This document shows, in pieces, positions 42,961 through 53,383 of a stretch of 64,000 bases of DNA (position 1 is its first letter; each line of letters starts with the position of its first letter). The stretch covers positions 2,272,001 through 2,336,000 of the forward strand of contig NC_087119.1 of the NCBI RefSeq assembly GCF_963855985.1, in the 5' to 3' direction. Below the pieces are notes generated by a model that made no database searches, had not been told where the DNA came from, and worked only from the letters and a program-made list of their open reading frames with translations. The position numbers and the translations under genes are program-made. The stretch is from Ostrinia nubilalis. Its lineage: Eukaryota; Arthropoda; Insecta; Lepidoptera; Crambidae.

Positions 42961-45911
42961 AACTACTTCATTCCAAACCTATTCCTATTTCGATTGACAC
43001 AAAAAGCTTGAATAAACCTAAATAGAATAATCACGTTCAGCAATCAGCTTGATAATAAAACTATGGTCGAAGAAAATCGTGCCTCATCAAGCCTCACACA
43101 AGAGTCATTATCGCTCACACAATAGAAAAAGGAAGGCCCTAAGAACGATTTTTTTAATTGAGCATACCTATTTTTTGTAATGCCTTTGCAATAAAAAAAA
43201 TCTAAACTGCAGCTGGCGCCCTAACAAGTTTCTTTGACATTCTTTGTAATCGCCTGTCGCGGTAGGAAATGAATGTGTACGCGCCTGACTCGTTTTATGT
43301 GCTGAATTCTGAAGTAAATTAAGTTTACAGAGATGTTGAAAAAACGCGGAACTTGAAGTAGGTCGGAAGGAGATCAAATGGACAATGTATTAAAGTGTTT
43401 TAAAGTAACACCTCACTTCTGTCAGCAGCTTTTAAAGCTCCCGATCTGTGACTGAAATTGTTGTATCACGTGTCTTAATAAATGTACTTTATAAACCAGT
43501 TTTAAAACTCGCTACCAAAGTAGGTTAAAACTTTTGTATTAATCATAAAATCATCAGGTTAGGTATCCAAAAGAACCTAAAGAACTTAAAAGGTTTTACG
43601 AAATCGACTCCGAGCGGAACAATGAAAATAAATCTTCTTCAACAGTAGGTAACTTAATTTAGTTGAGGTAATTTGATTTGCTTATTCAAATCGAAATCAA
43701 AGTTTCTTAGGGACTCTATAAATAAACTTTTCAAGTTACCCGTGCCTGTATCTAAGATTAGATTCTTCTAACTCTTGCTCCGCTCTGTCTTGAAATTTTA
43801 TGGCTTTTAATCTCGCATCGAGAATGCTTTTTGTATTTACGGGGTTTCTTACAAGAAGCTTCGCGAAATTCATTATCTACGAGCGCAAATAAGTGTACAA
43901 GACATGTTACTGGATCTTATTCTTACTTTTAAGGCCGCCTTAGCTCTTTCTAAGACTTTGAAATATTATGTACGCTATTAAAAAGGGGAAAGTTTTTTAT
44001 TGCTTGTTTATTTGTATTGAATAGACTCCAAAACTACAGGATCTATTTAAAAAAATTAGTATTTTTTCATAAATATTGAAAACGATTTATACTCCATTAT
44101 TTAAAGATAAAAAATAAATTAACTTTGATCATTAAGATGTTACAGATGTTATTTTTGGAAATGACTTAACGGGTATCAAGATTATTAAAAGTCATTCATT
44201 ATCTTTAGAGCATTTTTATAAGTCCTTTTATCATTCTTCACTAATCTTTCAATTATCACCAACCTCTTTGTTCGTGTACTACATTTGTCGAAATCACTCT
44301 CAATATTGAGTTTAAGCTTTTTTTTTTCATTTGATACTAAAAAATCAAAGGCTTTTAGAGCTTTTAAGTGTCTTCCCGATTTTATTTTATTTGAAATTGA
44401 AACTTCGGTTTAAACTTGAAAACAATACAATGTTGTGCAGCCCGAGACTGAAATACAGTTTTTCAGTAGATCAATGAATGGAAATCCTGGGTGCACTGGA
44501 GTAAATATCTTTTGTCTTATGTCTGAACATTACGACTGGGACTGAATTTGCTTTTGCATTTCGTGCAACAGTTTATTTTTAATATTGCTTATAGTAATTA
44601 CTTTTACTGACAGATTTATTTTAATTTTAATGAGAATTTACCACAGATATTAATATCTATTTGTTGCTATGAATAAATTCAATACGCATTTCATTTCGAA
44701 TTTTATTATGCCTATACCGTACTAACGAAATGAATAAGAATATAAGCCTCACACGGCATATCGTGAAAAATTCCAGCGAAAGATACAGAAGTCATAAATT
44801 TACATGATAAATAAAATGATCCGTGTGATCCCTCATACATTTTTTGTTGAAATGACGTCATCTGAATAAGTATTAGAATAAATATTATTTTGTTTTCATT
44901 TAAATTAAAGGTTTTTATTACAATCATTATAATTTATACATAAAAAAATTCTTCCTATTTCAATACTCAAAACCTTGAACCTATGACATAGTTCGAAAAG
45001 CGATAGCGAGAACCAGGTGGTTGCTCTCCAAATCGTTACGTATGAGGGAAAGTTCAACAGTTTAGTCTTGACCTAAAAATCTAGCATTATCCCCGATAAC
45101 AAAGACCTAATAAAAATCCTTGCGGTACAAAACTAACAATAAATTCCAACGTACGGCGAAAATCGTGAACACGCCGCAGCGGTCAAATAACTACGATAAT
45201 AGCCCAACTAAATAGGCTCGCGTTGCGTGTCTACCACTGAGGAGACAAAGATTGTTGTGGCGATAATTCGGGTGCCTAATAAAAAACTTGCGAACTACCT
45301 AGGTGTGGGTATAATGAGACCTCTGTAAGATCGATCGTGTGCCCGATGCGGCAACCGACTGTTTCGCAAACTGTTTCTTTTCAAGGTGAAGCTTTACGTA
45401 CTACGTTTTTACGTTAAAACGTTCAATGTCACAATACCCGCAGAACTAAATTGGTCATAGAGCTAAAGCTTTTCACACGCAGCCGTAATGAGGACTTGAG
45501 TTAGCTAACTTCACGTTTTCTAGTGTAATCACGTACGCAAAAGCGAACACGGTTCCGATAAGAATTTTGTCATGTCCGCGTTCACCAGGGTGTTTGCTCG
45601 GAAGTTCGAGTTGCGATCGAACTTTTCCTCCCTTCTTAAAGATATTACTAGCATCTAATTCGGTGAGGTGGCACAGAAAGGAACAGCTGACGGTCTTATT
45701 ACGAGTTATAAGAAAAAAGTTTAACATTGACTTGAGAAACAAAACACGCGTCAATTTTAATGAAAACAAGTGACGTTCGAGTCCATTAGCGAAAACACGT
45801 GGCCGTGTCTCGGGGGGACAACAAATGACTGTCGGGCGACTTGGGAAGTTGTCAAAACAAATGTCGTCCGCGGTCCGGCTCCGTGCCACCTGGCCGAGGG
45901 TCATCCTCATC
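42961..45911. other. Long stretch with no recognised feature
   Basis: 3 kb of AT-rich sequence with no repeat boundaries I could fix and no open frame above about 70 codons until 45473. It may hold introns or regulatory DNA of the gene whose first exon lies at 45918-46108, since that gene is read leftward. Confidence 0.4.
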
Positions 45912-45917
45912 ACTCAC

Positions 45918-46108
45918 CGCTTCCGAGGCTTGCGCCTCGGCCTTCTGCGCTCGCCCTCCAGCTCGGTGTCGAGCCCGCGTCGCCGCGGTCCCGTGCCTGC
46001 CCGGCGCCGCTCCAGCTTGCGGTCCTGCTCTCGCACCTCCTCCACTACGGCCAGCCGTGGCACGCAGTCATCTTCTTCAATTGTTTTTGGGGTCTGCGGT
46101 GCGCCCAT
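45918..46108 (-). CDS. Candidate first coding exon of an unidentified host gene
   Basis: An ATG at 46108 (context TCGGATGG) opens a 63-codon frame starting MGAPQTPKTIEEDDC, then VPRLAVVEEVREQDRKLE, then a strongly basic RRR- and PRK-rich end. It is followed directly by a consensus splice donor: the exon ends ...AAGCG at 45918 and GTGAGT occupies 45917-45912. The exon is 191 bp, so the donor is in phase 2. The middle part could form a short charged helix. The DNA is CpG-rich, unlike nearly all of the window. The same frame stays open upstream to 46195, so an upstream start, or an acceptor at CCGCAG|ACCCC, is possible. I do not recognise the family and found no second exon. Confidence 0.45.
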
Positions 46109-46639
46109 CCGAAGATGGCGTTGACGCCACCACAAGACCCACCAATTTATGTTATCACGAATGTTGGCAAAAAACGACGCGACCTCTGATCGCAAATCTT
46201 TCTCAGCTCCTCCTTCCGATTCCTCGATCTACCGGATCGAAATCGTCAACTCCGGTTTCGTAACTTATCTTACACTAGTGGAGGGAGATTGGCAGTGGTA
46301 TATTTATCGCAAAGCGAGGCAGTGATTAAGCTAAGGCAAAAGTCCTTACATTGTCCTTACACTAAGTCCATTCAGTCTTCGCGTCGCGCGAAGCAAAAGC
46401 GATCACACTACTTAATTTTTAGCTTAACCGACTTGGAAGGAGTTTCAGCAGTCATTTTGGCAGTTTCTAATGTTTTAAATGTTTTGATGATGATGATGGC
46501 GCCGGGGCTACATGATGACGTGCCCGAATGCGTGTTCTTTTCCATGGTGACAGCATTTTTATTTTTCTCCGCGGATGTTGATGAGTGCGCGATGGGAGCG
46601 GTGGAAGCGTGCTCACTCAACAGATGCCGGTGTAAATAG

Positions 46640-46760
46640 TTACGTAACGAGTTGACCGGTCGCGGCGCGGACGAGTGAGCGCGGCTGCTCCCGCCGCGCG
46701 AATGTCGCGGAGGCTCTGCTCGCCGAGAATGAACCCCCCGCCCCACCTGCCAGTAAGGAC
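46640..46760 (-). promoter_or_regulatory. Possible CpG-rich promoter region
   Basis: Very GC- and CpG-rich (CGGCGCGGACGAGTGAGCGC, GCCGCGCGAATGTCGCGG) in an AT-rich window, and about 550 bp upstream of the candidate exon on the minus strand. Good donor-like GTAAGA lies between them (about 46265-46272, minus strand), and an ATG in the context CACCATGG at 46545 could be an upstream ORF or leader. No TATA box is clear. Confidence 0.3.
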
Positions 46761-47592
46761 GCCTGTTCGCTATTGTCCTTTACATTATTTGGTCAAACTA
46801 CACCAATAATTTCCAAATGCGGGTGTTTTTAACCGCCTTCAAGGTCACGATCACGTCTACAGAGCCAGACGGGTAGGACGCATTGCGTAACGGTGTTGCT
46901 AAATAAAGTATACTCAGTAACAAGTTGGGTGGATTTTCACGACGGCGAGAATCTGAAGGAACACGCAGGCATTACGCATAGATACGTCTGCGTCGGAAAA
47001 CACAAAGGTTTTTTACTCGTGCATTTCGTAGTAATGTTTGTGGCCGTAGCTCGTAGCGGGTCGTAGCATTGGTCGTAGTCTCGTAGTCGTTGCATTACAT
47101 CCACCGATCGCTTGCGGGCTGTGCAATCTGTATTATCACTCATTTTAATTGTTTAAAATAAATAATAAATTAATCGTTCTACGTTAGCGCGCTCAAATAA
47201 TAATTTATTTATGGATAATTTGGAGGTAATGGTAGTGTAAGTGCCGATATTAATGTTTTACCGAGTGATCATTTATTACTTTATGAAAATGAATTGGAAA
47301 CTTTGTCTAACTTTTAAATGCTAATAATTTGAAAGTTGACGTTTCTTTCAAAGACGGCTAATATTAAAAATACAAGTTTAGGGAAATGAAAAATGGATGA
47401 ATATTGTTACTTAATCGCACTAAATAATTTAATTTACACGTGTTTTCATGCGATGGCCAAGTCAATATATTTATGTAAAACGTTAAAGATTTCCTGGCCT
47501 GGACTTGGTATTACATGGATCTCACAACTTTTTACCGTAGAACAACTGAGTTGCGAGACTTGGTTTTTTTGACAAGTATTGTTTTTGATGGG
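46761..47592. other. No recognised feature
   Basis: 47040-47100 has repeats of TCGTAG (GTCGTAGCATTGGTCGTAGT). The 68-codon minus frame across it (46937-47143) is mostly this repeat and is not convincing. Confidence 0.35.
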
Positions 47593-47804
47593 ATCTCATT
47601 TCTTTTTGTATTTTGTAGACAGCAGTTGTGTATCTAGAAAACTGGACCGAAATTAAAAAATTTTACTCGACTTGGCGGTTGCACTACCGTGCCCCCAAAT
47701 CTCATTTCTTTTTGTATTTTGTAGACAGCAGTTATGTATCTAGAAAACTGGACCGAAATTGAAAAATTTTACTCGACTTGGCGGTTGCACTACCGTGCCC
47801 CCAA
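47593..47804 (+). repeat. Tandem duplication, two 106-bp units
   Basis: Units at 47593-47698 and 47699-47804 are identical except for about two bases (GTTGTGTATC versus GTTATGTATC; AATTAAAAAA versus AATTGAAAAA). Each ends in CACTACCGTGCCCCCAA. A related CACTGCCGTGCCCCCAG occurs at about 48157. Confidence 0.9.
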
Positions 47805-47819
47805 ATATTTTAGTTTTTC

Positions 47820-48405
47820 CTTGATTCATACACCAAACACTACTTATATTCCAAATTTGAAGCTTCTAGGTCTGCTAGAAGTGCCTTAGAATTTTGATGA
47901 TCGGTGAGTCAGTCAGTCAGTGAGTCAGTGAGTGACAAAATTAAGTAACTTTGACCCGTTATAATTCTTAAACTACTGGTTCAAATTGAATGAAATTTTA
48001 AATATACCGTGTCTTTACAATGCCTGCATAGCTAATGAAAATTCAGCCTTCTAGTTTTATCCACAACGAAGTTACAGGCGGTCGAAAATGGCCTGAATTG
48101 CTTCGAGAAAAGGATGGTACGGCCGTGCCGCTTTTTTGCTCGACTTGGTGGGGGCACTGCCGTGCCCCCAGATAATACAAAAATGAATTGCTGATGAAAG
48201 TTGGTAAGTGCATAATAACTCAACAACGCCTGGCCTAATTTTACCAATTCTTTTTTTTTAAATGTTCTTTGAAGTCCAAGGATGGTTTTTACGGCGAGAA
48301 AAGTTCGAATAATTTCCGGGAAAACCCTAAAAAAAATCGAAACTTCACAACTAAGGGGGTAAAACGGGGTCCACGCGTGCGAAGTCGCGGGGGGCCGCTA
48401 GTAAA
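47820..48405 (+). repeat. TGAGTCAGTCAGT / GTCGCGGGGGGCCGCTAG repeat, long form
   Basis: Contains TTCTAGGTCTGCTAGAAGTG, GTGAGTCAGTCAGTCAGTGA, ACCCGTTATAATTCTTAAAC and ends AGTCGCGGGGGGCCGCTAG. The end matches 30160-30187. The longer form suggests this copy retains more of the family consensus. Non-coding. Confidence 0.6.
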
Positions 48406-48469
48406 CTTATAAAAGTGTTACGCCACGGGCAGTAAGCGTTTTTACTGTCGCGTAAAACTTTCAGTGTGC

Positions 48470-48636
48470 TTACCATGAGTTTACGTTAGGTGTGCTCGCT
48501 AGCGACTGCGTAAAAAAAATGACATTAATTTTATGACATATTGTGCAACGCCTCTAGCGGCTACTTTCAAGAAACAAAATCTTCATAGAGATTTTTGACG
48601 TATTCGCTAGAGCACACCTAACGTAAACTCATGGTA
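48470..48636. mobile_element. CTTACCATGAG palindromic MITE, copy 2
   Basis: TTACCATGAGTTTACGTTAG at the left and CTAACGTAAACTCATGGTA at the right, with GGTGTGCTCGCTAGCGA inside. Same family and length as 38869-39036. Confidence 0.85.
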
Positions 48637-48906
48637 GGTACACAGATACTGCGTCTTATGCCTTAAGAAGTTTCCGTATTCGGTAAATAGTAATATCGCG
48701 CAACCGGAAGGCTATCCAATTTACAAATTGTGAGAGCCTACTTCCGGGACCTGTTGAGCAACAATTTGATAGAGATTCTGAGGAGTTTTGGCATGCGTTG
48801 GCCGGATGTGATTTTATTAAGAGCTTTATCGCCCACAAAGCTGTTTGAATAGCAGTTTAAAAAAGTCAACGTTTTTTAAATTAAATTTTTACTCTCTAAG
48901 GCTGTG

Positions 48907-48942
48907 AAATGACCCTTGTGAATACGGATTTAGAACTGTTTT
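48907..48942 (+). repeat. 36-bp exact direct repeat, first copy
   Basis: AAATGACCCTTGTGAATACG-GATTTAGAACTGTTTT is repeated exactly at 49408-49443, 501 bp downstream. Flanking bases differ. Confidence 0.9.
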
Positions 48943-49407
48943 GTTTAATCAATAAATACAATAAAATTGCTATTGAAATACACAGGCTTCTCTGCAAACC
49001 TTTGCAATTTGTGCAATCAAGTCTCTAAAGCGAAAACCTTTTATTCACTTTCAATCTAGACTGAAATCGAGATAAGTAAACCACGCCGCGATCGCTAAGC
49101 CGTTCCTTACACAGTCTCAAATTCTCAATCCTGGAGTTAAACTTGGCATCATTGTATGTAAATAATAGACCGAGAGTAAATTAAATCATGGTTGCCGGTT
49201 GAACATCCTTATTTTCGGGTTTGTGAACACTGTATAATGGAGGAAGGTGCACAAGGATCTCTTTATAATCGCATAAAGTGAGATCTCTATGCAAACCACT
49301 GGGCAAATTGGCACTTGGCCTCTGTCATCAGTAGCCTTATTCACGTAACAAAACTTCAACGACAACAAATCGCCGAGTTGCGATCCTATCGAGTAATCGT
49401 TCTATCA

Positions 49408-49443
49408 AAATGACCCTTGTGAATACGGATTTAGAACTGTTTT
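49408..49443 (+). repeat. 36-bp exact direct repeat, second copy
   Basis: Identical to 48907-48942. Lies just left of a GC-rich patch (49500-49600) with GCAGCGGCAC and GCTGCGGCACCGCAACG motifs that may be part of a palindromic MITE. Confidence 0.9.
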
Positions 49444-49654
49444 TCAATGGACGACTTCTGAACGTCAGCGAGATCTTGACTGTCAAAATACGTGAATTAG
49501 GCCGCAGGGCGTTGACGAAGTCGCAGCGGCACGACTTCAGATTTTTTAGTAGCGAGCGGCACCGCTTCGTCACCGCTACGGTACCGCTGCGGCACCGCAA
49601 CGTTAACACCCATGTCGCATCTCTTATGCTGGTCCCGGGTTCCATTCCTAGTAG

Positions 49655-49740
49655 ACCACGATAGAGGTTCACCACAATAGTCCAGTGGCCGTGTAGTTTG
49701 AACAAGCGTTCCTCGAATTACGGCCAGTCCGACACATTCA
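49655..49740 (-). mobile_element. SINE fragment flanking a repeat, left side
   Basis: CACCACAATAGTCCAGTGGC, AGCGTTCCTCGAATTACGGC and CAGTCCGACAC match the block at 50435-50530 at about 80% by eye. The other copy carries a reverse B box, so both are probably pieces of a minus-strand tRNA-derived SINE. Confidence 0.45.
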
Positions 49741-49750
49741 CCGTGACAAT

Positions 49751-50390
49751 TTTTAGGGTTCCGTAGCCAAATGGCAAAAAACGGAACCCTTGTAGATTCG
49801 TCATGTCTGTCTGTCCGTCCGTATGTCACAGCCATTTTTTTCCGAAACTATAAGAGCTATACTATTGAAACTTGGTAAGTAGATGTATTCTGTGAACCGC
49901 ATTAAGATTTTGATGCAAAAATAAAAAAATAATAATAAATATTGGGGGCTCCCCATACATAGAACTGAAACTCAAAAATTTTTTTTCATCAAACATACGT
50001 GTGGGGGTATCTATGGATAGGTCTTCAAAAATGATAACGAGGTTTCTAAAATATTTTTTTTTTCTAAACCGAATAGTTTGCGTGACAGACGCTTCCAAAG
50101 TGGAAAAAAGTTGGTCCCCCCCCCCCCCCCAAATTCTAAAATAAGAAAATGAAAAATCTAAAAAATACACGTACATCATGTGTTTAAAATTTTATAAAAA
50201 CTACCAACGAAAATTGTTTTGAACGAGATCTAGTAAGTAGTTTTTTTTTAATACCTCGTAAATCGTAAACCGCTTATTACCGCGTAATCTTTCTTACAAA
50301 TAACTTAAATTAAAAAAAAAAAATCATAAATCAATGGTACGGAACCCTTTGTGCGTAAGTCCGACACGCACTTGGCCGGTTTTTTTTTTT
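49751..50390 (+). repeat. GGTTCCG/CGGAACC dispersed repeat, copy 2
   Basis: Starts AGGGTTCCGTAGCCAAATGG and ends CACTTGGCCGGTTTTTTTTT, with a C14-15 tract near 50117. Almost identical to 25331-25970 over its whole length. It lies between two SINE-like fragments. Confidence 0.85.
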
Positions 50391-50434
50391 TCAAATATTA
50401 AAGTTTGCCCTTCGTGTTAAGCTAAATACGCTTG

Positions 50435-50530
50435 TGTTACGAGTGGGATCACCACAATAGTCGAGCGGCGGTGGGATTCGAACCAGCGTTCCTCTGATCT
50501 CAAGTCGGCCAGTGACACTGACTTTCTACC
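50435..50530 (-). mobile_element. tRNA-derived SINE fragment
   Basis: On the minus strand it reads CTTGAGATCAGAGGAACGCT followed by GGTTCGAATCCCACC, a good RNA polymerase III B box, then CTCGACTATTGTGGTGATCC. The A box is degraded. A partial match is at 49655-49740. Confidence 0.55.
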
Positions 50531-50616
50531 TTCACATCTGCTGTGATTGCACACTAGGGTGTCCCATAATTTTCAAAGTTTTAAATTTGTAACGCATAGG
50601 TCTTAGTTTTGTTTGT

Positions 50617-51480
50617 TTGCCTCTAAAACACTCGGAAATAAATTTTTACTTTATTTGGAGTACGATAACCCGTGCCGACTTGCATCGAAACATGTTGCAC
50701 GGCAGTAGCGGTGCGTATTCGCGGTATTGTCATTTGTTCTCAATTAATCATCACGACCAACTTACCAGCTCTGATGAAAGCCTTAAGGAACTCTTGACAT
50801 CCACTTTCCAAAAGGTATATGAGAGTGTTGACAAATTGATTTCCAAAGCAGCCTTGAGCAAGTTTAGTCAACATCTTTGTTACTTCATGTCAGAAGAAAT
50901 TGCCGTTTTATCACTCTTTGATGATGAAGGTAATGAACAAACACCGTCAATACTGTAGTAAAAGTACAAAGAGAGAGTATGTATGATTCTGGGAAGATAT
51001 ACATTCCATCTGAAGAAGGTATGATTATTTATATGGTAAATAGGACTAGTACTAATTTTTTTTATCATTTTTTTAATGAATTGATAATAATACTGCCTTA
51101 TTTATTGTTGCTGGAAACCCATTGAGTAATTTAGTGTCTGTCAAGACTATACATTTATTTTTTCCATTGAAAATTTATAAGAATTTTCCCCTGGGACCCA
51201 TTTCTAAATGAGATGAAGATGTTGCCTATTTAAAAGCAAAAAAGTGCTTTCTTTAAGGGTAGTTAATGATACAGCTGAGAGAGCTATAAAGCTTATGCAA
51301 GATTTTGATTGTTTGATCACTGCAAAGGAAGAGAAAAAGCTATTTTTGCTACGCACAGTGTAGCAAAAATCAGGCCAATATTCAGGAGCATGGAAATCTG
51401 TATCCAGAATGTAAAAAAGGGACCCTCAAAAGTAAAATATATTGTCTGATATCTTCTTTATATAAATATTTTATAAAATT
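50617..51480 (+). pseudogene. Unclassified transposon protein remnant
   Basis: An open frame of 113 codons (50617-50958) includes LHRNMLHGSSGAYSRYC, LKELLTSTFQKVYESVDKLI, SKAALSKFSQHLCYFMSEEI and AVLSLFDDE. After a gap, decayed text at about 51185-51480 reads NFPLGPISK, DEDVAYLKAKKCF and, across frames, V.D.AERAIKLMQDFDCLIT with KEEKKLFLLRT. From memory these motifs (W.LSEE..AL..FD, D.AER...L..DF) recur in a family of uncharacterised repeat-encoded proteins in arthropods and cnidarians. Stops and frameshifts make this copy dead. It sits inside matched terminal inverted repeats, so it is probably the transposase. Confidence 0.5.
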
Positions 51481-51617
51481 TAAATATTTTAATTGATTAA
51501 GGTACATAACCAAAGGGATAAAACCAGCATTTTTCAAAATCTTCAGAGCTCAGTCGGCACGGGTTAATGTTGACGTAGGAAGATGAAATTTTGTATTTAG
51601 CTATGTCTGAGTAGTAC

Positions 51618-52030
51618 TTAGGCCTCAGCCTCGAGTTTAGCGGGCAGCGGGGTGGGAGCGGCGGCGGCGCGGGAGCGGCAGGATCTTATGCGTAAAATCA
51701 AATAGACCAGTTCTCGAAAACAGCGGCGCGGCAGCGGGGCGGGAGCGGGCAACGAGCGGGCAGCGGCGCTTGAGCGGGCAGCGCACTCTTTCTTTTGCCC
51801 ACAATAAATCGAGCGTTAGGAATAAATTTGAATCGAAATAAAATTGTCGCCGTTGTTCAAACATTTCGTTTGCGAACAAAAACAAATATCTCGACAACAC
51901 AACCCCGAACACAACACTTCGCCGCTAAAGCGCCGCGTGAGCTGCCCGCTTGTTTCGAGAACGGGTCTGCGTTGCCCGCCCCGCCGCCGCTCCCGCCCCG
52001 CTGCCCGCTAAACTCGAGGCTGAGGCCTAA
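51618..52030. mobile_element. GC-rich palindromic MITE nested in a DNA transposon
   Basis: TTAGGCCTCAGCCTCGAGTT at the left and AACTCGAGGCTGAGGCCTAA at the right pair exactly, and pairing continues for about 50 bp through AGCGGGCAGCGGGG.GGGAGCGG. Inside are more GAGCGGGCA(A/G)CG copies. 413 bp. The TTA border suggests a 3-bp target duplication (PIF/Harbinger style), not proven. Confidence 0.8.
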
Positions 52031-52095
52031 AAGAAATAGAGGGTATGCATTTCAATATATAAAAAAAATTTTTCAGCCATTTATGGGACACCCTA

Positions 52096-52938
52096 CTGCA
52101 CACACGTCCAGCGAAGATCGAAAAGTAGATCTAGGTCCGTCCAGAGTTTGCAAATGGCCTGGTATTGTGTTTGCTCTATTGTGTGATATCGTATATCAAA
52201 TCAGGAAGTCTGCTTGCTCGAGAGGATATTTAAAGCTGGCAGGAGGTGAGGCTTTGAAAATGTTATTGTGCAACTGACTTTAGAATATAGGGTTTAATAT
52301 TTTTACGATTGATATTTGTAACGAAAGGTTTCGTATTCGCGCCTCTGAGCTTTTTACTGGAAAGTAGTTTTATTCATTTTTCGTTTCGATCATTTATTTT
52401 TAGGTTTTCTATATATTTGTTTGTTCCACGGAACTAGGTATTAGGATCTGAACCAAGTCGGGTTATTTTACTGATTGACTGCGTCGTTAAATTCTTAAAG
52501 ATAATCCAAAAACCACCTATGATCCTGTTTAATAACATACAAACAGTACTTAACATAAATCAAAAGCATAACGTGAGTAAAAGTAATACGTCATCTTCTT
52601 TATAATATCATTATGCAACAACAAAATATGTAAGCATTCATGTCACTACGCATAGGTACTGAACTTTCCTGGAATTGGTCTCAATTTGGGAACCCGTTTC
52701 CTCCACCTAAGTGACGTGCATTCAGCTTATGACGTGTTCCATTCCATCTATGGAGAGTTTCAACTTAACTGTTCTGATAGTGTGTCCATACCGCCCATAA
52801 TTGCGTGTCACTGTAATCTCAATGTAAAGCAATCTGACTAGTACTTACCATCTAAATGCAACCCAAAAGCGGTTCTAATGAAAATGGGAATCCATTCAAA
52901 CATTGGTATTACCGATACTTAGAAAATAGATAATATTC
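52096..52938. other. No recognised feature
   Basis: AT-rich, no gene or element boundary. Confidence 0.4.
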
Positions 52939-53122
52939 AGAGCTTTTGGCTAAAAGCGTTCCGGTAAAAGCTAAGCTCTGGTAAAGCACAGGTCGAGCGG
53001 ATTATGTACTGATTCACAAAGTACTTTATTAAGTACTTTGTGAATCAGTAACGGCAAAGGTTATTACCTTTGCCGATTGATAAATTGGAATGTTAAACTG
53101 TAAGTTCCTACTTACAGTTTAA
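52939..53122. repeat. Cluster of perfect short-loop hairpins
   Basis: Three perfect inverted repeats, each with a 4-nt loop, follow one another. First: arms of 20 bp (TACTGATTCACAAAGTACTT and its complement) at 53007-53026 and 53031-53050, loop TATT. Second: arms of 10 bp (CGGCAAAGGT) at 53052-53061 and 53066-53075, loop TATT. Third: arms of 13 bp (TTAAACTGTAAGT) at 53093-53105 and 53110-53122, loop TCCT. A fourth, with a long loop, is CAGAGCTT at 52939-52946 and AAGCTCTG at 52973-52980. No gene around. Confidence 0.9.
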
Positions 53123-53379
53123 AGCGTCAATTTGTGATGTAAAATTAATTAGGTATTAATTACAAATATAATAATATTAATGTTTGCTGTTTGTAAGTTG
53201 AGATTCGCAGTAATAGCACTTACTGTAGGTATTTATTTTAATGGTTATTATTTTAATATCTTTTTTTCATACAACCTATAGTAGAACATTAATTACTGTA
53301 AGTACCATTTACGAGTAGTAACATTATAAAATATTTATTTATGGTATTTTTTTACGGAATTTTTAAATTAAGTAATAAT
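53123..53379. other. AT-rich target region of the LTR element
   Basis: Very AT-rich; the BEL/Pao element inserted in AATAATAATA sequence at its right end. Nothing else seen. Confidence 0.5.
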
Positions 53380-53383
53380 AATA

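Larger units (their letters stand above)
50555..52095 (+). mobile_element. TAGGGTGTCCC DNA transposon with coding remnant
   Basis: Ends TAGGGTGTCCCATAA and TTATGGGACACCCTA are perfect 15-bp inverted repeats. Flanking 8-mers TTGCACAC (50547-50554) and CTGCACAC (52096-52103) match at 7 of 8 positions, an aged 8-bp target duplication. It is 1541 bp, of which 51618-52030 is a nested MITE. Coding remnants (50617-51480) run in the direction of the element. The first 11 bp equal those of 26826-28311. TSD size suggests hAT-like (or P-like) chemistry, but the protein does not look like a standard hAT transposase to me. Confidence 0.85.

Noticed and set aside
45473..46263. Overlapping 139-146 codon frames on both strands in the GC-rich island
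   Set aside because: High GC reduces stop codons in all frames. Only the minus frame at 45918-46108 ends at a consensus splice donor, so only that was kept.
46408..46746. 112-codon minus-strand frame upstream of the candidate exon
   Set aside because: Composition is that of a GC-rich leader followed by a CATCATCATCATC run; it stops without a good splice donor. Could be an untranslated exon, but not supported as a protein.
46937..47143. 68-codon minus-strand frame starting MSDNTDCTARKRS
   Set aside because: Has a plausible start, but most of it is built from TCGTAG-type repeats and no splice donor or domain follows.
51795..52277. 160-codon plus-strand open frame with a Pro-rich part
   Set aside because: The Pro-rich part is the right arm of the GC-rich palindromic MITE (51618-52030); it then crosses the end of the enclosing transposon.
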